A stretch of 64,000 bases of DNA from contig OZ038500.1 in the NCBI GenBank assembly GCA_964036315.1, positions 55,096,925 through 55,160,924 of the forward strand. The letters are read 5' to 3'. Positions 1 to 9,609 of the stretch are shown one piece after another. Source of the stretch: Acanthosepion esculentum (Eukaryota > Mollusca > Cephalopoda > Sepiida > Sepiidae). The notes beneath the pieces were generated by a model, which had not been told where the DNA came from, did no database searches, and saw nothing but the letters and a program-made list of their open reading frames with translations. Every line of letters starts with the position of its first letter. Within the stretch, counting starts at the first letter, position 1. The position numbers and the translations under genes are program-made.

Positions 1-55
<55 letters not shown>

Positions 56-63
56 GCCTGTTC

Positions 64-136
<73 letters not shown>

Positions 137-144
137 GCCTGTTC

Positions 145-197
<53 letters not shown>

Positions 198-205
198 GCC
201 TGTTC

Positions 206-242
<37 letters not shown>

Positions 243-250
243 GCCTGTTC

Positions 251-305
<55 letters not shown>

Positions 306-335
306 CTCTCTCTCTCTCTCTATCTATGCCTGTTC

Positions 336-382
<47 letters not shown>

Positions 383-404
383 CTCTCTCTATCTATGCCT
401 GTTC

Positions 405-462
<58 letters not shown>

Positions 463-463
463 G
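1..463. repeat. TATC tetranucleotide array with regular interruptions
   Basis: An almost pure (TATC)n array runs from the first base of the window. It is broken six times by the same short interruption, gcctgttcat, at roughly 50-100 base spacing, and twice by short CT runs. The repeated identical interruption means the array expanded as blocks of interruption plus TATC run, so it is a compound mini/microsatellite. The open frames here encode only YLSI repeats and are not genes. The left edge lies outside the window. Confidence 0.97.
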
Positions 464-726
464 TAATGTAGTTTCTTTCATGATATAAAAAAATAAGGAA
501 CACAATCAAACATATTGTACATCAAGATATACTTATACAACACAGGTTCACATCTCTACTTTTCAACATGGTCACCATCTCTTTACGAATGAGGTATGTA
601 TCCCAGCTGGATGCTAATGTACACGAGATCTTAGAGCAGTTTTCACTTCTTCATCACCACCTGACTTAGCATCCTTACACTTCCAACTCTTTGGTCCAAT
701 GAAAGAGGTACTGTGGAGCAAAGTGT

Positions 727-729
<3 letters not shown>
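464..729. other. unassigned AT-rich sequence
   Basis: I see no coding frame, repeat family or RNA gene in this stretch between the TATC array and the AC array. Confidence 0.5.

Positions 730-822
<93 letters not shown>
730..822. repeat. (AC)n(AT)n compound microsatellite
   Basis: About 30 AC dinucleotides are followed directly by about 13 TA dinucleotides. The same AC-then-TA order recurs at 8329 and 9526, which suggests a preferred compound form in this genome. Confidence 0.97.
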
Positions 823-825
<3 letters not shown>

Positions 826-1500
826 GAGAGTGAAAGATTTGATTGATATTGCAAAATTTAATAATAGTCTTAAATAGGACAGATATCATCATCTTAATAC
901 TAAAAAGTGGGCAGAAAGAAATTTCTAAGGAACCTTTCGGCCTGCCCTTCGCCAGAGGAAAATCGTTGGCGAAAATTATTTTTTTATTTATAAGTGGAAC
1001 AATGAAAATAATTTAAAGGGATTAATTGGGAGAACAAATTGTCGCAAGATTAAAATATGAAATCGTAACAATAGTGTTACTAAAATGGATAGCACATTTA
1101 ACATAATAAGATGTTGATTTTTCACACACTTTTTTACAAAAGGTTAGGAAGGAAACCCCATGAAAGAAAAGGTGATAAAAATCAGTGAACTTGGGAAGCC
1201 TATTTTCTTCAAAGATTACTTTTTAAGACTAAGGTATTATAAATTTCAACTGACGGTAACGCTCACTGTTCGGTCAATGTTTCCCAAATTGTTCTTGATA
1301 AGGAAACGGCTAATATTACCATTACTATAAGAGACGGGGAGAACAGATACAACATTTTGATCCTGTGATGTTAGCAGTAAAGAAATGCATAACTCTAGTA
1401 GCACTGGCTGCTCTGTCAATGAATGCTAAATATTTTTTGTAAGGAAAGGGCTAATCTCACCACTATTATTAGCATTGCCCATTTCAAATATTGCCTGACA
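823..1500. other. unassigned stretch with a weak internal duplication
   Basis: No gene is visible. Segments at about 1261-1340 and 1403-1482 resemble each other: both hold a TGTTCGGTCAATG-like or TCTGTCAATGAATG-like block, then a run like aaggaaacggctaat or aaggaaagggctaat. This fits an old tandem duplication of about 142 bases. Confidence 0.4.
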
Positions 1501-1507
1501 TAAAGAG

Positions 1508-1639
1508 GCATTGTGCCTTTTCTTTTCTTATTTTTTCCTCCCTTTCTTTTCTTTTTTCTTTTCTTCTTTCTTTTGTTTTTTGTTTGTTTCCTTTCTTATT
1601 CTTTCTTTCTTTCTTTCTTTCTTTCCTTCTTTCTTTCCT

Positions 1640-1676
<37 letters not shown>

Positions 1677-1691
1677 TTTACTTCTACTTTT

Positions 1692-1731
<40 letters not shown>

Positions 1732-1975
1732 TTGTTTTTGTTTGATTCTTTCTTTCTTTCTTTCTCCTTACTTTCTTTTCTTCTTTCTTCTATTTTTTTC
1801 TTTCTTTTTTCTTCTTTCTTTTGTTTTTTGCTTGTTTCTTTTCTTCTTTCTTTCTTTTATTTGTTTGTTTGTTTCTTTCTTTCCTTCTTTATTTCCATTC
1901 TATAATTCTTACTTAGTTTATTTCTTTCATTTCTTTCTTCTCTCTTTCTTTTCTTAGATTTCTTTCTTTCTTTGC
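1508..1975. repeat. polypyrimidine (TTTC)n tract
   Basis: The plus strand is nearly free of purines for more than 400 bases, dominated by TTTC with TTTTGTTT interruptions. Open frames here encode only F, S and L and are artefacts of composition. Long homopurine-homopyrimidine stretches with mirror symmetry can form triplex DNA; that is an inference here. Confidence 0.95.
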
Positions 1976-2384
1976 GCGTGTGTTCCTGTTTATATATAGA
2001 ACACAAATCAGATCATATCAATATCTGTACATGGCCTGAAGTAATGGAGTGACATTGTATTTCAAAAAGGCCGTCAGCTCGGTTGATGCAAAACGTGGCT
2101 TGTATATTGGCAAAATCAGAAAACGAAACGCAACCCATATAATAAATCTAACATGTCAACAGGTCAGTCGTTGCCAATGATTACACGGCCAAGCTGATGT
2201 TTCTCTCAACAAGCTCCGGATATTTGCTACATTCCTAAATGATACTGCATGACTGGGAAAACCTCACAAAGTATCACTTTTCGCAGTTTCGCATTTACAA
2301 TGTTTTCCGTTTCTTCGTTATAAATCTTCGCCTGCTGATTACGCTTTGGTATTTAGCCCTCTACGCATGTGCAGCGTTTGTTAC
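1976..2384. other. unassigned unique-looking sequence
   Basis: Mixed composition with no recognisable coding, RNA or repeat signature. Confidence 0.4.
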
Positions 2385-2547
2385 TATCAAATTCTCGGGC
2401 GCCTCGGCTTGGTGTAATGGTTAGCGAGCTGGTCTCGTTAAAACCATTACGACTGAATAATGAGAGCGATCCTCACTGGCCGCCACATACTTTCGGCCAC
2501 GTGCAACATCTAAGGCAAGCTTAGAAAATCAATATTATCAAATTCTC
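2385..2547 (+). mobile_element. tRNA-derived SINE with 12-bp target-site duplication
   Basis: The element body spans 2397-2535. It has a Pol III A-box-like TGGTGTAATGGTTAGC at about 2410 and a B-box-like gagcgatcctcactgg at about 2463, then ends in cttagaaaatcaata. The 12 bases tatcaaattctc occur immediately before (2385-2396) and after (2536-2547) the body without mismatch, a textbook target-site duplication. The body resembles copies at 8917, 9062 and 24688, which share the gggc start, the ggtgtaatggtta block, the tttcggc block and the cttagaaaa end. The unmutated duplication suggests a fairly recent insertion. Confidence 0.88.
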
Positions 2548-2585
2548 TTAGGTAACCAAAGAGAAGGGATTTCTTTCCAAATAAG

Positions 2586-3570
2586 CTGTTATTCTTCTTT
2601 TATTTTTCTTCTTTTTAATTTTTTTTTATATTGCTGGATTCTAGCGTTTTCTCAGTTTCCTCTTTTCTTTTTTGTCTTCCGTTATTTCAAATATTTCATC
2701 TTTTCTTTCTTTCTTTCTTTCTTTCTTTCTTTTCTTCTTTCTTTTGTTTTTGTTTGATTCTGTCTTTTTCCTTACTTTCTTTCGTTCTTTATTTCTTTCT
2801 TTCTTACTGCTTTCTTTCTTTCTTTCTTTCTTTCTTCTTACTTTACTTCTACTTTTTCTTTCTTTATTTCTTCTTTACTTCTACTATTTCTTTCTTTCTT
2901 TTTTCTTTCTTTTCTTCATTCTTTTGTTTTTATTTGATTCTTTTTTATTTCTTTTCTTTCTTTTTCTTCTTTCTTTCTTTCTTTTCTTCTGTCTTTTTCC
3001 TTACTTTCTTTTCTTCTTCTATTTTTTCTTTCTTTCTTTTTTCTTCTTTCTTTTGTTTTTTGATTGTTTTTCTTCTTTCTGTTCTTCTTTCTGTTCTTCT
3101 TTCTTTCTTTTATTTGCTTGTTTGTTTGTTTGTTTCTTTCCTTCTTTTATTTTTCTTCTTTTATTATTCAAGAATAATAAAAGAAGAAAATAAAATAAAA
3201 ATTTGCTTTTTTTCGTCCTTTGTTTTGTTTACCTTTTCTTCTCTTTGGTTTTTCTTTTCTTTTTAATTATTTTATTAAATTTCCTTCGTTTCCAGTGCCT
3301 CATTTTCTAACCTAGTGTTTTTCCTTTTTCATATTTCCTTCCTTCTTTCTTGCTTTGCATTTTTTTCTGTATTTATTTATTTTATTTATTCATAGCTTCT
3401 TCGATTTCCAATTTTTCTTTCATTGTCTTAATTCCATTCTTTGTTCTTTCTTTTCCATTTTTATTGCCTGTATCTGCGTTCTCTATTATTTATTGTTTTC
3501 CTTCTTTCTTTCTTTTTCTTTCTTTCTTTCTTTCTTTCTTTCCTTCTTTCTTTTTTCTTTCTTTTAGACT
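2586..3570. repeat. degenerate CT-rich (TTTC)n tract
   Basis: Polypyrimidine sequence with TTTC/TTTG units, broken near 3165-3330 by a less biased block. It resembles the tract at 1508-1975 and shares TTTTGTTTTTGTTTGATTC-type interruptions with it, so the two probably arose by duplication or share a source. Its open frames are low-complexity artefacts. Confidence 0.9.
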
Positions 3571-3630
3571 TTTTCGGTTGCGTATTTGCCGGTTGTATTC
3601 TCATTTCCCGTTATTTATTTTCACCTATTT

Positions 3631-4010
3631 ACCTTGAGCTCCTTGATAAGATCCAAAGAAGAATCAGCAATATTATTGGTCTGTTCTGGTAGTTCGGCTT
3701 TAGTGACTTTTCCACCGCCCTAAGGTTGCCTCTCTGTGTCTTTTTCTATACATACCTTCATGGTAGATGTTCGGGTGAGCTCTTCTCTATGATAGCTAGA
3801 CGTTCTTAATTTAAGCGCAGTACTCGACTGGCTTCGAGATCCCATCGATTTACGGTAGAGCTGGCTAGATGTAGCTGTAGGTTCGGTGTTAACACTTTCT
3901 TTTCTCGCATTTATCTCTTGTGGCACTCCCTTCCAGCTCAATGCTTTCCAGCCAATTTAATCTTCAAAAATTTAAATACAAAGTCAATCACTGTCTACTG
4001 CCCTCCTTAT
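3631..4010 (+). pseudogene. LINE reverse-transcriptase C-terminus, decayed (family J, copy 1)
   Basis: One plus-strand frame stays readable for about 125 codons with two stops. It runs LELLDKIQRRISNIIG, then YTYLHGRCSGELFS, then RSTRLASRSHRFTVELARC, then LLWHSLPAQCFP. This order (LLDKIQRR, YxYxHGxCSxEL, TRLxSRSHxFTV, LWxSLPxxCFP) is the C-terminal region after the RT domain of a non-LTR retrotransposon family common in molluscs and other animals. I recognise it from the motifs and do not assign a clade with certainty (jockey/CR1-like). In-frame stops and the missing RT core make it a dead 5'-truncated copy. Further copies lie at 22500-23520 and 24960-25680. Confidence 0.8.
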
Positions 4011-4457
4011 TACTCTTTTCTTTTACCGCTCATTGTTAATGTTTCTGTTCCTAATTCTTCCACACTCTGCAAACCCTCGAGCTCTTAGTGGTTTTACTGT
4101 ATTTTATTTACCGATTTTGAAAAAGACCCTGGCTCTGTGAAGGTTCTATTGTCCAGGTATTTCAGTTGGAACAAACTTACCGTCTTTAAAAATGAGTTGA
4201 AATCAATTCAAAATCCTGGCATTTGCACGCATTGAGATATTAGCCCTTCACATCATATCGAAATGGGTAACCAGTAGAGTAGCAATAAAGATCCTTTTGA
4301 AAGAAAGATCATGAAAAATATGTCTTGTCACCAAGAGAGCATTTCACGGAAATTGTGAATGGTTTGCATGTTTCGTCCCATTCCGGGCTTAATATCATAT
4401 GTTATTTTGTAAGAATTGTATTTTAGTAGAAAAGGTGTGAATTCCTTAATGAAAAAC
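4011..4457. other. unassigned; possible LINE 3' tail at the left edge
   Basis: The first 100 bases may be the untranslated tail of the LINE relic upstream. The rest shows no gene or repeat that I recognise. Confidence 0.35.
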
Positions 4458-4517
4458 ATGAAAAGATTTACTTCAGATACAAAATGATGATGAAAAGATT
4501 TACTTCAGATACAAAAT
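4458..4517. repeat. 28-bp direct repeat in two adjacent copies
   Basis: The block atgaaaagatttacttcaga plus 8 further bases occurs at 4458-4485 and again at 4490-4517, identical, with a period of 32 bases. It is a simple local tandem duplication. Confidence 0.9.
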
Positions 4518-4900
4518 AATCCACTGGAGGATATCTTGGTATATAATGTAACACCCCACTAGAATATTTTTTTTTTACTATTTGAATTTTCAGGCGAGTC
4601 ATAAGGCTTAAAGTAAGTTGCAAAACTATAAATTACCCGTCGATATTCCTCGATTAGAGTTTAAGGACTGTAACAAAATATTGCCATAAGTTCTGTGACT
4701 CAACGAACACTCGTTGCCACTTTTGAAATCCCAACGAATAATCGTTGTCACTTTCGTTACAATTGTTGTAGTAGAGACTTTGTAATCGCAGATACAACTA
4801 TAGAAACGCCGTTGAACAATACTGGTGTCAAACGCCTTCGAATAACACTCGCACAAATAGTACGTGCTCGATAATACTCGCTCGATTAGTAACCCGAATA
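4518..4900. other. unassigned AT-rich sequence
   Basis: No coding or RNA signature is visible. Short repeats of an AACGAATAATCGTTGTCAC type near 4710-4760 suggest a small degenerate duplication. Confidence 0.35.
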
Positions 4901-4904
4901 GTAA

Positions 4905-5490
4905 TCCGTATAATGATCAGTATAGTGAGTTATGTAGAAATAGGCAACAGTATAGAGAATAGTGGTCCGTAAAGTAATAGAAGATAGAGTAGAGAATGGC
5001 GGTCCGTATAGTAATAGAGGATAGAGTAGAGAATTTATCTCCGTGTAGTAATAGAGGATAGAGTAGAGTATAGCTGTCCGTATATAAAAGAGGATAAAGT
5101 AGAGAATAGTGGTCCGTATAGAAATAGAGGATAGATTAGAGAATAACGGTCTGTAAAGTAATTATGGATGGAGTAGAGAACAGCTGTCCCTATAGTAATA
5201 GAGGATAGAGTAGAGTATAGCAGTCCGAATAGTAAAAGTGTGTAAAGTAGAGAAAGCTGTCCGTATAGCAATATAGGATAGAGTAGCGAATAGCGGTCCG
5301 TATAGTAATAGAGGATAGAGTAGAGAATAGCTGTCCGCATAGTAATAGTGGATAGAGTACGGAATATCTGTCCGTATATTAATAGAGTAGCGAATAGCCG
5401 TCCGTATAGTAATAGGTTAGAGAATAGCGGTCCGTATAGTAATAGAGGATAGAGTTGAGAATAGCGGTCCGTAGAATAGAGGCAGGATAA
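4905..5490. repeat. 37-bp minisatellite (GTCCGTATAGTAATAGAGG unit)
   Basis: About 15 degenerate units of 36-38 bases each start with GGTCCGTATAGTAATAG and continue with aggatagagtagagaatag. Unit starts are visible at 5001, 5039, 5076, 5112 and onward. The minus-strand open frame of about 100 residues is just the translated repeat (YSLLYP-type units) and not evidence for a protein. Early units (4905-4960) are the most diverged, as expected at an array edge. Confidence 0.9.
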
Positions 5491-6019
5491 ACATAGAGAT
5501 CTTTAGTCGTTATCATACATACTACTCATGCGTTTCTTCTTCGGTCACGTGATCCACTTAATTCAAAAATGGGGTTGCTGTATTTACTCTCTGGCGATTT
5601 ATGTTCATACTCATGTGTCGGCAGCGACACTTTATCGGTATATAGCACAAAGTATGAATGCAGGCCAATATTGAAGGAAGTAAAAATTTGGTTTGGTTGA
5701 ATATGTATGTTAAAAAATATTTAAAAATATCATATTTTAATTTTGCTTGCTCCTCTCTTTGTAAATTTTTTACGCCCTGCCATTACCTCAGATAAATAAT
5801 GAGCTATTCTGTTTTGATTTCGAAGAAAGACCGAAAAAAATCCATATATCAGAGACGCTGTTTGGTTTTCTTGAGACAAAGAAAACTTAAAGTAAAAAAG
5901 AAAGGGAATATCGGTAAGGTGATAACGTTGTCTCGCTTTTAATGCCTGCTTCAATTAAATGAAAAAAAAAACCTTTCGAATTTTTAATATTTTAATTTGT
6001 ACACTCTTACTTCATTGGC
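5491..6019. other. unassigned; one short non-repetitive open frame
   Basis: The minus strand at 5730-5954 is open for 74 codons and ends in a basic stretch (GRKKFTKRGASKIKI). It matches no family I know, and length alone does not support a gene in AT-rich animal DNA. Confidence 0.25.
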
Positions 6020-6210
6020 TTAGGGCCACATCATGTTCAGACACCGTTTTTCCATCGAACACACAAGCTAAGCCACGTTGCGCCTAGTCAGTACCTAGAT
6101 GGCAATATTAGGTGATGTTAGCTTGGATGTGCGGGTGGTGTAATGGATAATTCACTTACGCGCAAATACTTTGGGAAAGATATGAATTTTCGGGTAAGTA
6201 GGAAGGTAAA
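6020..6210 (+). mobile_element. 5S rRNA-tRNA composite SINE, degenerate
   Basis: Bases 6023-6125 align by eye along most of animal 5S rRNA. Visible blocks are gggccacatcatgttcag (5S GGCCATACCACGTT), acaccg, aagctaagccacgttgcgcc and ctagtcagtacctagatgg (5S TGGTTAGTACCTGGATGG), then ggtgatgttagct at the 5S 3' end. Directly after it comes gcgggtggtgtaatggataa, a tRNA-type A box, followed by the gggaaaggtatgaat-type body found in other SINEs here. A 5S head fused to a tRNA body is unusual. The copy at 11255 is better preserved and supports the reading. Confidence 0.65.
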
Positions 6211-6308
6211 CATCCAAGAGGATAAAATAATACCTGTTAATTTCTGGAATCATTACTTAATGTAAATACAAAGCAGATATAAATTATCTACCATACAGCG
6301 GTTATTAG

Positions 6309-6395
6309 GGCACTCTGAGTCGACAGAGTAGATCAATTACGACTACGTTCTATACATTGTGCCATATCTAAGCTACGCTTAGTAAATATCTTTTC
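6309..6395 (+). mobile_element. truncated tRNA-type SINE fragment
   Basis: The block begins gggcactctgagtcg, retains tacgact, and ends gtgccatatctaagctacgcttag. Start and end match the SINE at 2397 and 8917, while most of the central tRNA-like part is deleted. Confidence 0.6.
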
Positions 6396-6437
6396 AGCGC
6401 TTTTCGCAGATTGATTTACTCGCGGTTAACATCAGAA

Positions 6438-6525
6438 ATAAAAAAATAGATAAATATAAAAATAAAATAAAAATAAAAATTCAAAAATAAAAAATAAAAT
6501 AAAAATAAAAATAAGAAAAAAGTAA
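6438..6525. repeat. A-rich (AAATAAAA)n run
   Basis: A run of AAATAAAAATA-type units about 85 bases long. It may be the tail of a retroposon, but no body is attached that I can identify. Confidence 0.8.
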
Positions 6526-6554
6526 TTGGTTTTACTTAATAATTGTGCCGAAGC

Positions 6555-6785
6555 AATTGAGTTTTTTTTTATTTAGTCCTGTGAAGGTCCTTTGTTGGAT
6601 TTAGGCCTTCTCCTGATCATTCCCTTTGCCGTACATGGTGAGAAATGGGCCATTACCACTAGCCCAATGTGGGCTGATAGTGGCTTACAGCACCTGGTTT
6701 CCCAAGCGGTCACCCATTTAGGATCTGACCAGGCTCAAGGTTGATAGCTTCGGTGATTGTAGTGTTTCAGCGTAGCGTAAGTACA
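6555..6785 (-). mobile_element. 5S rRNA-headed SINE, minus strand
   Basis: Read on the minus strand from 6785, the sequence gives aatcaccgaagctatcaacc, then gagcctggtcagatcctaaa, then tgggtgaccgcttgggaa and ccaggtgctgtaagcc. These are 5S rRNA box A and box C landmarks in order (GATCACCGAAGTTAAGC, GCCTGGTTAGTACTTGG, TGGGTGACCGCCTGGGAA, CACCAGGTGCTGTAGGC). Downstream is a non-5S tail ending ccttcacaggac. That tail recurs in opposite orientation at 16638-16706, so this is a SINE family and not a lone 5S pseudogene. Confidence 0.7.
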
Positions 6786-6873
6786 AGTGTATAGATGTTA
6801 GTAATTTACATATTTATTATTGCAAACGTTGTGTTTTAGTGGTTACACCTATTTGAGTTGCTATTTTATCTTT

Positions 6874-7037
6874 TAAACAGTGAAATTAATAACAACTGGT
6901 CCTGACTGAGAAGAACGTGTATCCGACTGGGATATCTCTGATGAAAAACCGGATACAGGTTCGATTCCTGTCGGAGACATATTTTTTCTTTAGTAGGACT
7001 TCTCAGCCTTGTTCGATTCTTATCAATTTCACTGTTT
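6874..7037 (+). mobile_element. MITE-like hairpin element enclosing a tRNA-like segment
   Basis: The ends are inverted repeats: aaacagtgaaattaataa near 6875 pairs with ttatcaatttcactgttt near 7020-7036 (one mismatch), and an inner ctgagaag pairs with cttctcag. Inside, 6918-6979 looks tRNA-like. Its outer strands (gtatccg, cggagac) pair with one mismatch, and it has a perfect T-arm (acagg, loop ttcgatt, cctgt) that is also a B box. There is no clear anticodon arm. It could be a SINE with accidental flanking inverted repeats or a foldback element that captured a tRNA-like piece. I do not recognise the family. Confidence 0.5.
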
Positions 7038-7424
7038 AGGAAAAACATACGCAAAGGTATAGCAAAACTAATACGTGAAACGACTAAAAATAATAATCAT
7101 AGTAGTAGTAATAATAATAATAATAATCTATCTATGGCTGGCTAGTCGTATTCGAGGATACCCAACTACGAGCTAATGCCTATTGCAGATGCTCGTATCA
7201 GGCGCATTTTGTGTTTGTTCAACACCCACAGAGCCCACTTGTGCATTTTATTGCAACTATGCTGACAGATACACTACAGACATGGGAGAGAGTGTGTTAT
7301 CTAGCGTGATCAACAATCCGAACAAAGGCCAGCACGCCCAGACTATCGGTCACGATGACTTGTGACTTTGTGCTAGCACAGCCATCGACGGCAAAAGGGT
7401 TCTGTCTATCCAATTTCACTGACA

Positions 7425-7487
7425 TGGTGAGATTCGATCACGGGTCTCATGGTCAGCGAAAATTCTAATCATTCGGCCACGTGCCCA
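7425..7487 (-). mobile_element. tRNA-like SINE head, minus strand
   Basis: On the minus strand the block starts ggcacgtggccgaatgatta, a good A-box region, and has gtgatcgaatctcacc as its B-box region about 40 bases on. Spacing fits a tRNA-derived promoter. It ends near the ATG-rich segment at 7420, and I cannot see a full element. Confidence 0.55.
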
Positions 7488-7511
7488 TCAATAATAATAA
7501 TAATATATTGT

Positions 7512-7519
<8 letters not shown>

Positions 7520-7603
<84 letters not shown>
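7520..7603. repeat. (TA)n microsatellite
   Basis: About 42 uninterrupted TA dinucleotides. Confidence 0.98.
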
Positions 7604-7605
<2 letters not shown>

Positions 7606-7689
7606 ACGAAAGATGAGAACAAATAAAGTATAATTCGACTGTCCGTAACATTTACTTTAAAAGAGGGCTCAATACAGAGTAGAGCTATA

Positions 7690-8290
7690 TATTATTTATT
7701 ATAGAAGCTGCGTTTTTATCCAATTCAATATCGTGGATTTTTACCACTCCATTTCCAAGGATCTCTTTACCTTAGCTTTGGAATTTTCCATGAATACTCT
7801 AATATTTCCAGTGAAGAACTGAATCTTATAACGAACTGCAGAAGATCTGTTCTCATAAACAACAATGAACAGTGGGATAAAAACTCTGATGACTTTGATA
7901 TTTCTATAGGATCATTAGATTCTGCAGAGTTTTCTTAACTTTTGGGTTTATTTATCCTATATAGTCTTAGCGCTTATGCTGATTTTAATGTTGATAATGT
8001 AGGGTCATACAGAGATGAGGGTTTTATGGTATTAAAAAATTCTACTAAAATTAAGGTTGACAAGTTAAGGAAAATGGCCGACAGAAAAATTAAAAAGTTT
8101 AAACCTTAAGGTTAAGATTACTACTAATGTTAAGCGAGTAGATTTTTCTTGATGTTACGTTAAATTTTGTTAATGATGTATTCCAACCTTATACGAAAAA
8201 TAATGTTAACCCAATATATATTCACACCAATTCTGACCACCTTCCATCTGTAACCAAACATGTACCCTCATCGATTGCTATTGTGTAGCG
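7690..8290 (+). pseudogene. reverse-transcriptase relic with a YRDE catalytic box
   Basis: A plus-strand frame is readable across about 190 codons with several stops and at least one frame change. In order it shows an NISSEELNLI / NCRRSVLINNNEQW block, then DISIGSLDSAEFS, then GSYRDEGFMVLKNST, then KVDKLRKMADRK, and in a shifted frame LKITTNVK, VNDVFQPYTK and IYIHTNSDHLPSVTKHVP. This is the palm-to-thumb order of an RT family widespread in aquatic animals that normally carries YRDDG. I am unsure of its formal class (Penelope-like or another non-LTR type). The second aspartate is glutamate here, and the stops show it is dead. It ends at the AC/TA array at 8329. Confidence 0.65.
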
Positions 8291-8324
8291 ATTTTAACAT
8301 GTTTTTGTTTTGATCTCCTAAAAT

Positions 8325-8328
<4 letters not shown>

Positions 8329-8388
<60 letters not shown>
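8329..8388. repeat. (AC)n(AT)n compound microsatellite
   Basis: About 21 AC units pass directly into about 9 TA units. It sits 40 bases after the end of the RT relic. Confidence 0.97.
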
Positions 8389-8389
<1 letters not shown>

Positions 8390-8709
8390 TATGTGCTATA
8401 AAATATAGATCGGAATTCAACAGAATGATGAGACAACAAATTGAAAACATTTATGGATCTAGTATATTTCACTTTTATTAAAGCTTCATCAGAGAATGGG
8501 ATAAAGAGAAAAAGAAGAACGAAATTCTGCTAGTTTTTTACTTTTGCGTTGTTTGATTTGCGTTGGTCAATAATGCTTCACGTGCATTCCAATCTTTAAA
8601 CCAAGGTGAGTATAAATTTGTGGTGCGCCGAAATCTAGGAGAGATGACACGTCTCTCCGAATTTTTAAGAAATTAACGAAATCCATGTCTACCTGGAAAA
8701 TCCGTAAAT
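8389..8709. other. unassigned; hammerhead-like core on the minus strand
   Basis: No gene is visible. On the minus strand near 8470-8497 the order CTGATGA, a GCTTT/AAAGT stem-loop, then GAAA resembles the catalytic core and stem II of a hammerhead ribozyme. Stems I and III are not demonstrated. Confidence 0.3.
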
Positions 8710-8711
8710 AT

Positions 8712-8714
<3 letters not shown>

Positions 8715-8797
<83 letters not shown>
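8715..8797. repeat. (TA)n microsatellite
   Basis: About 41 TA dinucleotides without interruption. Confidence 0.98.
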
Positions 8798-8804
<7 letters not shown>

Positions 8805-8916
8805 GATTGTCTATGTGGGAATTAGGTGATATATATCTGGTAGACATGTTTGTTTTTCACATGTTAATTTACTAGCGCTTTTACGTACATACCGTTTATT
8901 TTTATTCAGTTAGATA

Positions 8917-9199
8917 GGGCACCTCGAGTCGGTGTAATGGTTATCAAGCTTGCCTCGTTAGAACTATTACGACTGAGTATGAGTAGTGAGTTCGATCCTC
9001 ATTGGGTACCCAATACTTTCGGCCTTGTGCCAAAACAAAGCTACACTTAGAAAAACATTTAGGGCTCCTAGACGTGGTGTAATGGTTATCAATCTTATCT
9101 TGCTAGAACAATTGCAACGAGGTAGCGAGTTCGACTCTCACTGGGTGTTCCCATTCGGTCTTGTGCCACATCTAATCTGCGCTTAGAAAATCACCATAC
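8917..9199 (+). mobile_element. two tRNA-type SINEs head to tail
   Basis: Copy one (8917-9058) starts gggcacctcgagtcggtgta, has the B box gagttcgatcctcattggg and ends cttagaaaaac. Copy two (9062-9199) starts gggctcctagacgtggtgta, has gagttcgactctcactggg and ends cttagaaaatcaccata. Both match the SINE at 2397. The two bodies are nearly contiguous, which fits insertion of one SINE at the tail of another or a dimeric transcript. The sequence cataccgttt occurs just before copy one and at the end of copy two and may be a remnant target duplication of the pair. Confidence 0.8.
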
Positions 9200-9480
9200 C
9201 GTTTGTTTTAAATAAACATACGTTAGATTCTTTCACAATGAATTTAGTAAAAGTTGGCGATGGAATATAATGTTTTTGACGGGTGTTTATAGTTGGTAGT
9301 ATTGTTATTAGTAGGCTTTCAATGTACTTTCTCCGTGAAGAATGTTGTTATTTTTTAATTAGTACAATGAACGTTATCTCCAGTTTTGTTCCTGTGTATT
9401 ACAAGAGAGTTTGAATAGTTATCTAAACAAAGCACTTATTGTTTTCGTAGATACGGGTTTTTAAACCACGTGATGTCTTC
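9200..9480. other. unassigned AT-rich sequence
   Basis: No gene or repeat recognised. Confidence 0.4.
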
Positions 9481-9485
9481 CCGAT

Positions 9486-9522
9486 ACATACATGCATACA
9501 CGCACGCACGCACGCACGCACG

Positions 9523-9602
<80 letters not shown>
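9486..9602. repeat. (GCAC)n(AC)n(AT)n compound microsatellite
   Basis: CACG units pass into about 24 AC units and then about 14 TA units, ending exactly at the left arm of the foldback at 9601. Confidence 0.96.

Positions 9603-9609
<7 letters not shown>

Noticed and set aside
1491..3692. Several plus-strand frames of 70-210 codons
   Set aside because: They are (TTTC)n translations (SFFLSFFL units) with no domain. Only the last part, from 3631, holds real LINE-derived coding sequence.
6918..6979. Functional tRNA gene
   Set aside because: The T arm is perfect but there is no clear anticodon arm, and the segment is too short at about 62 bases.
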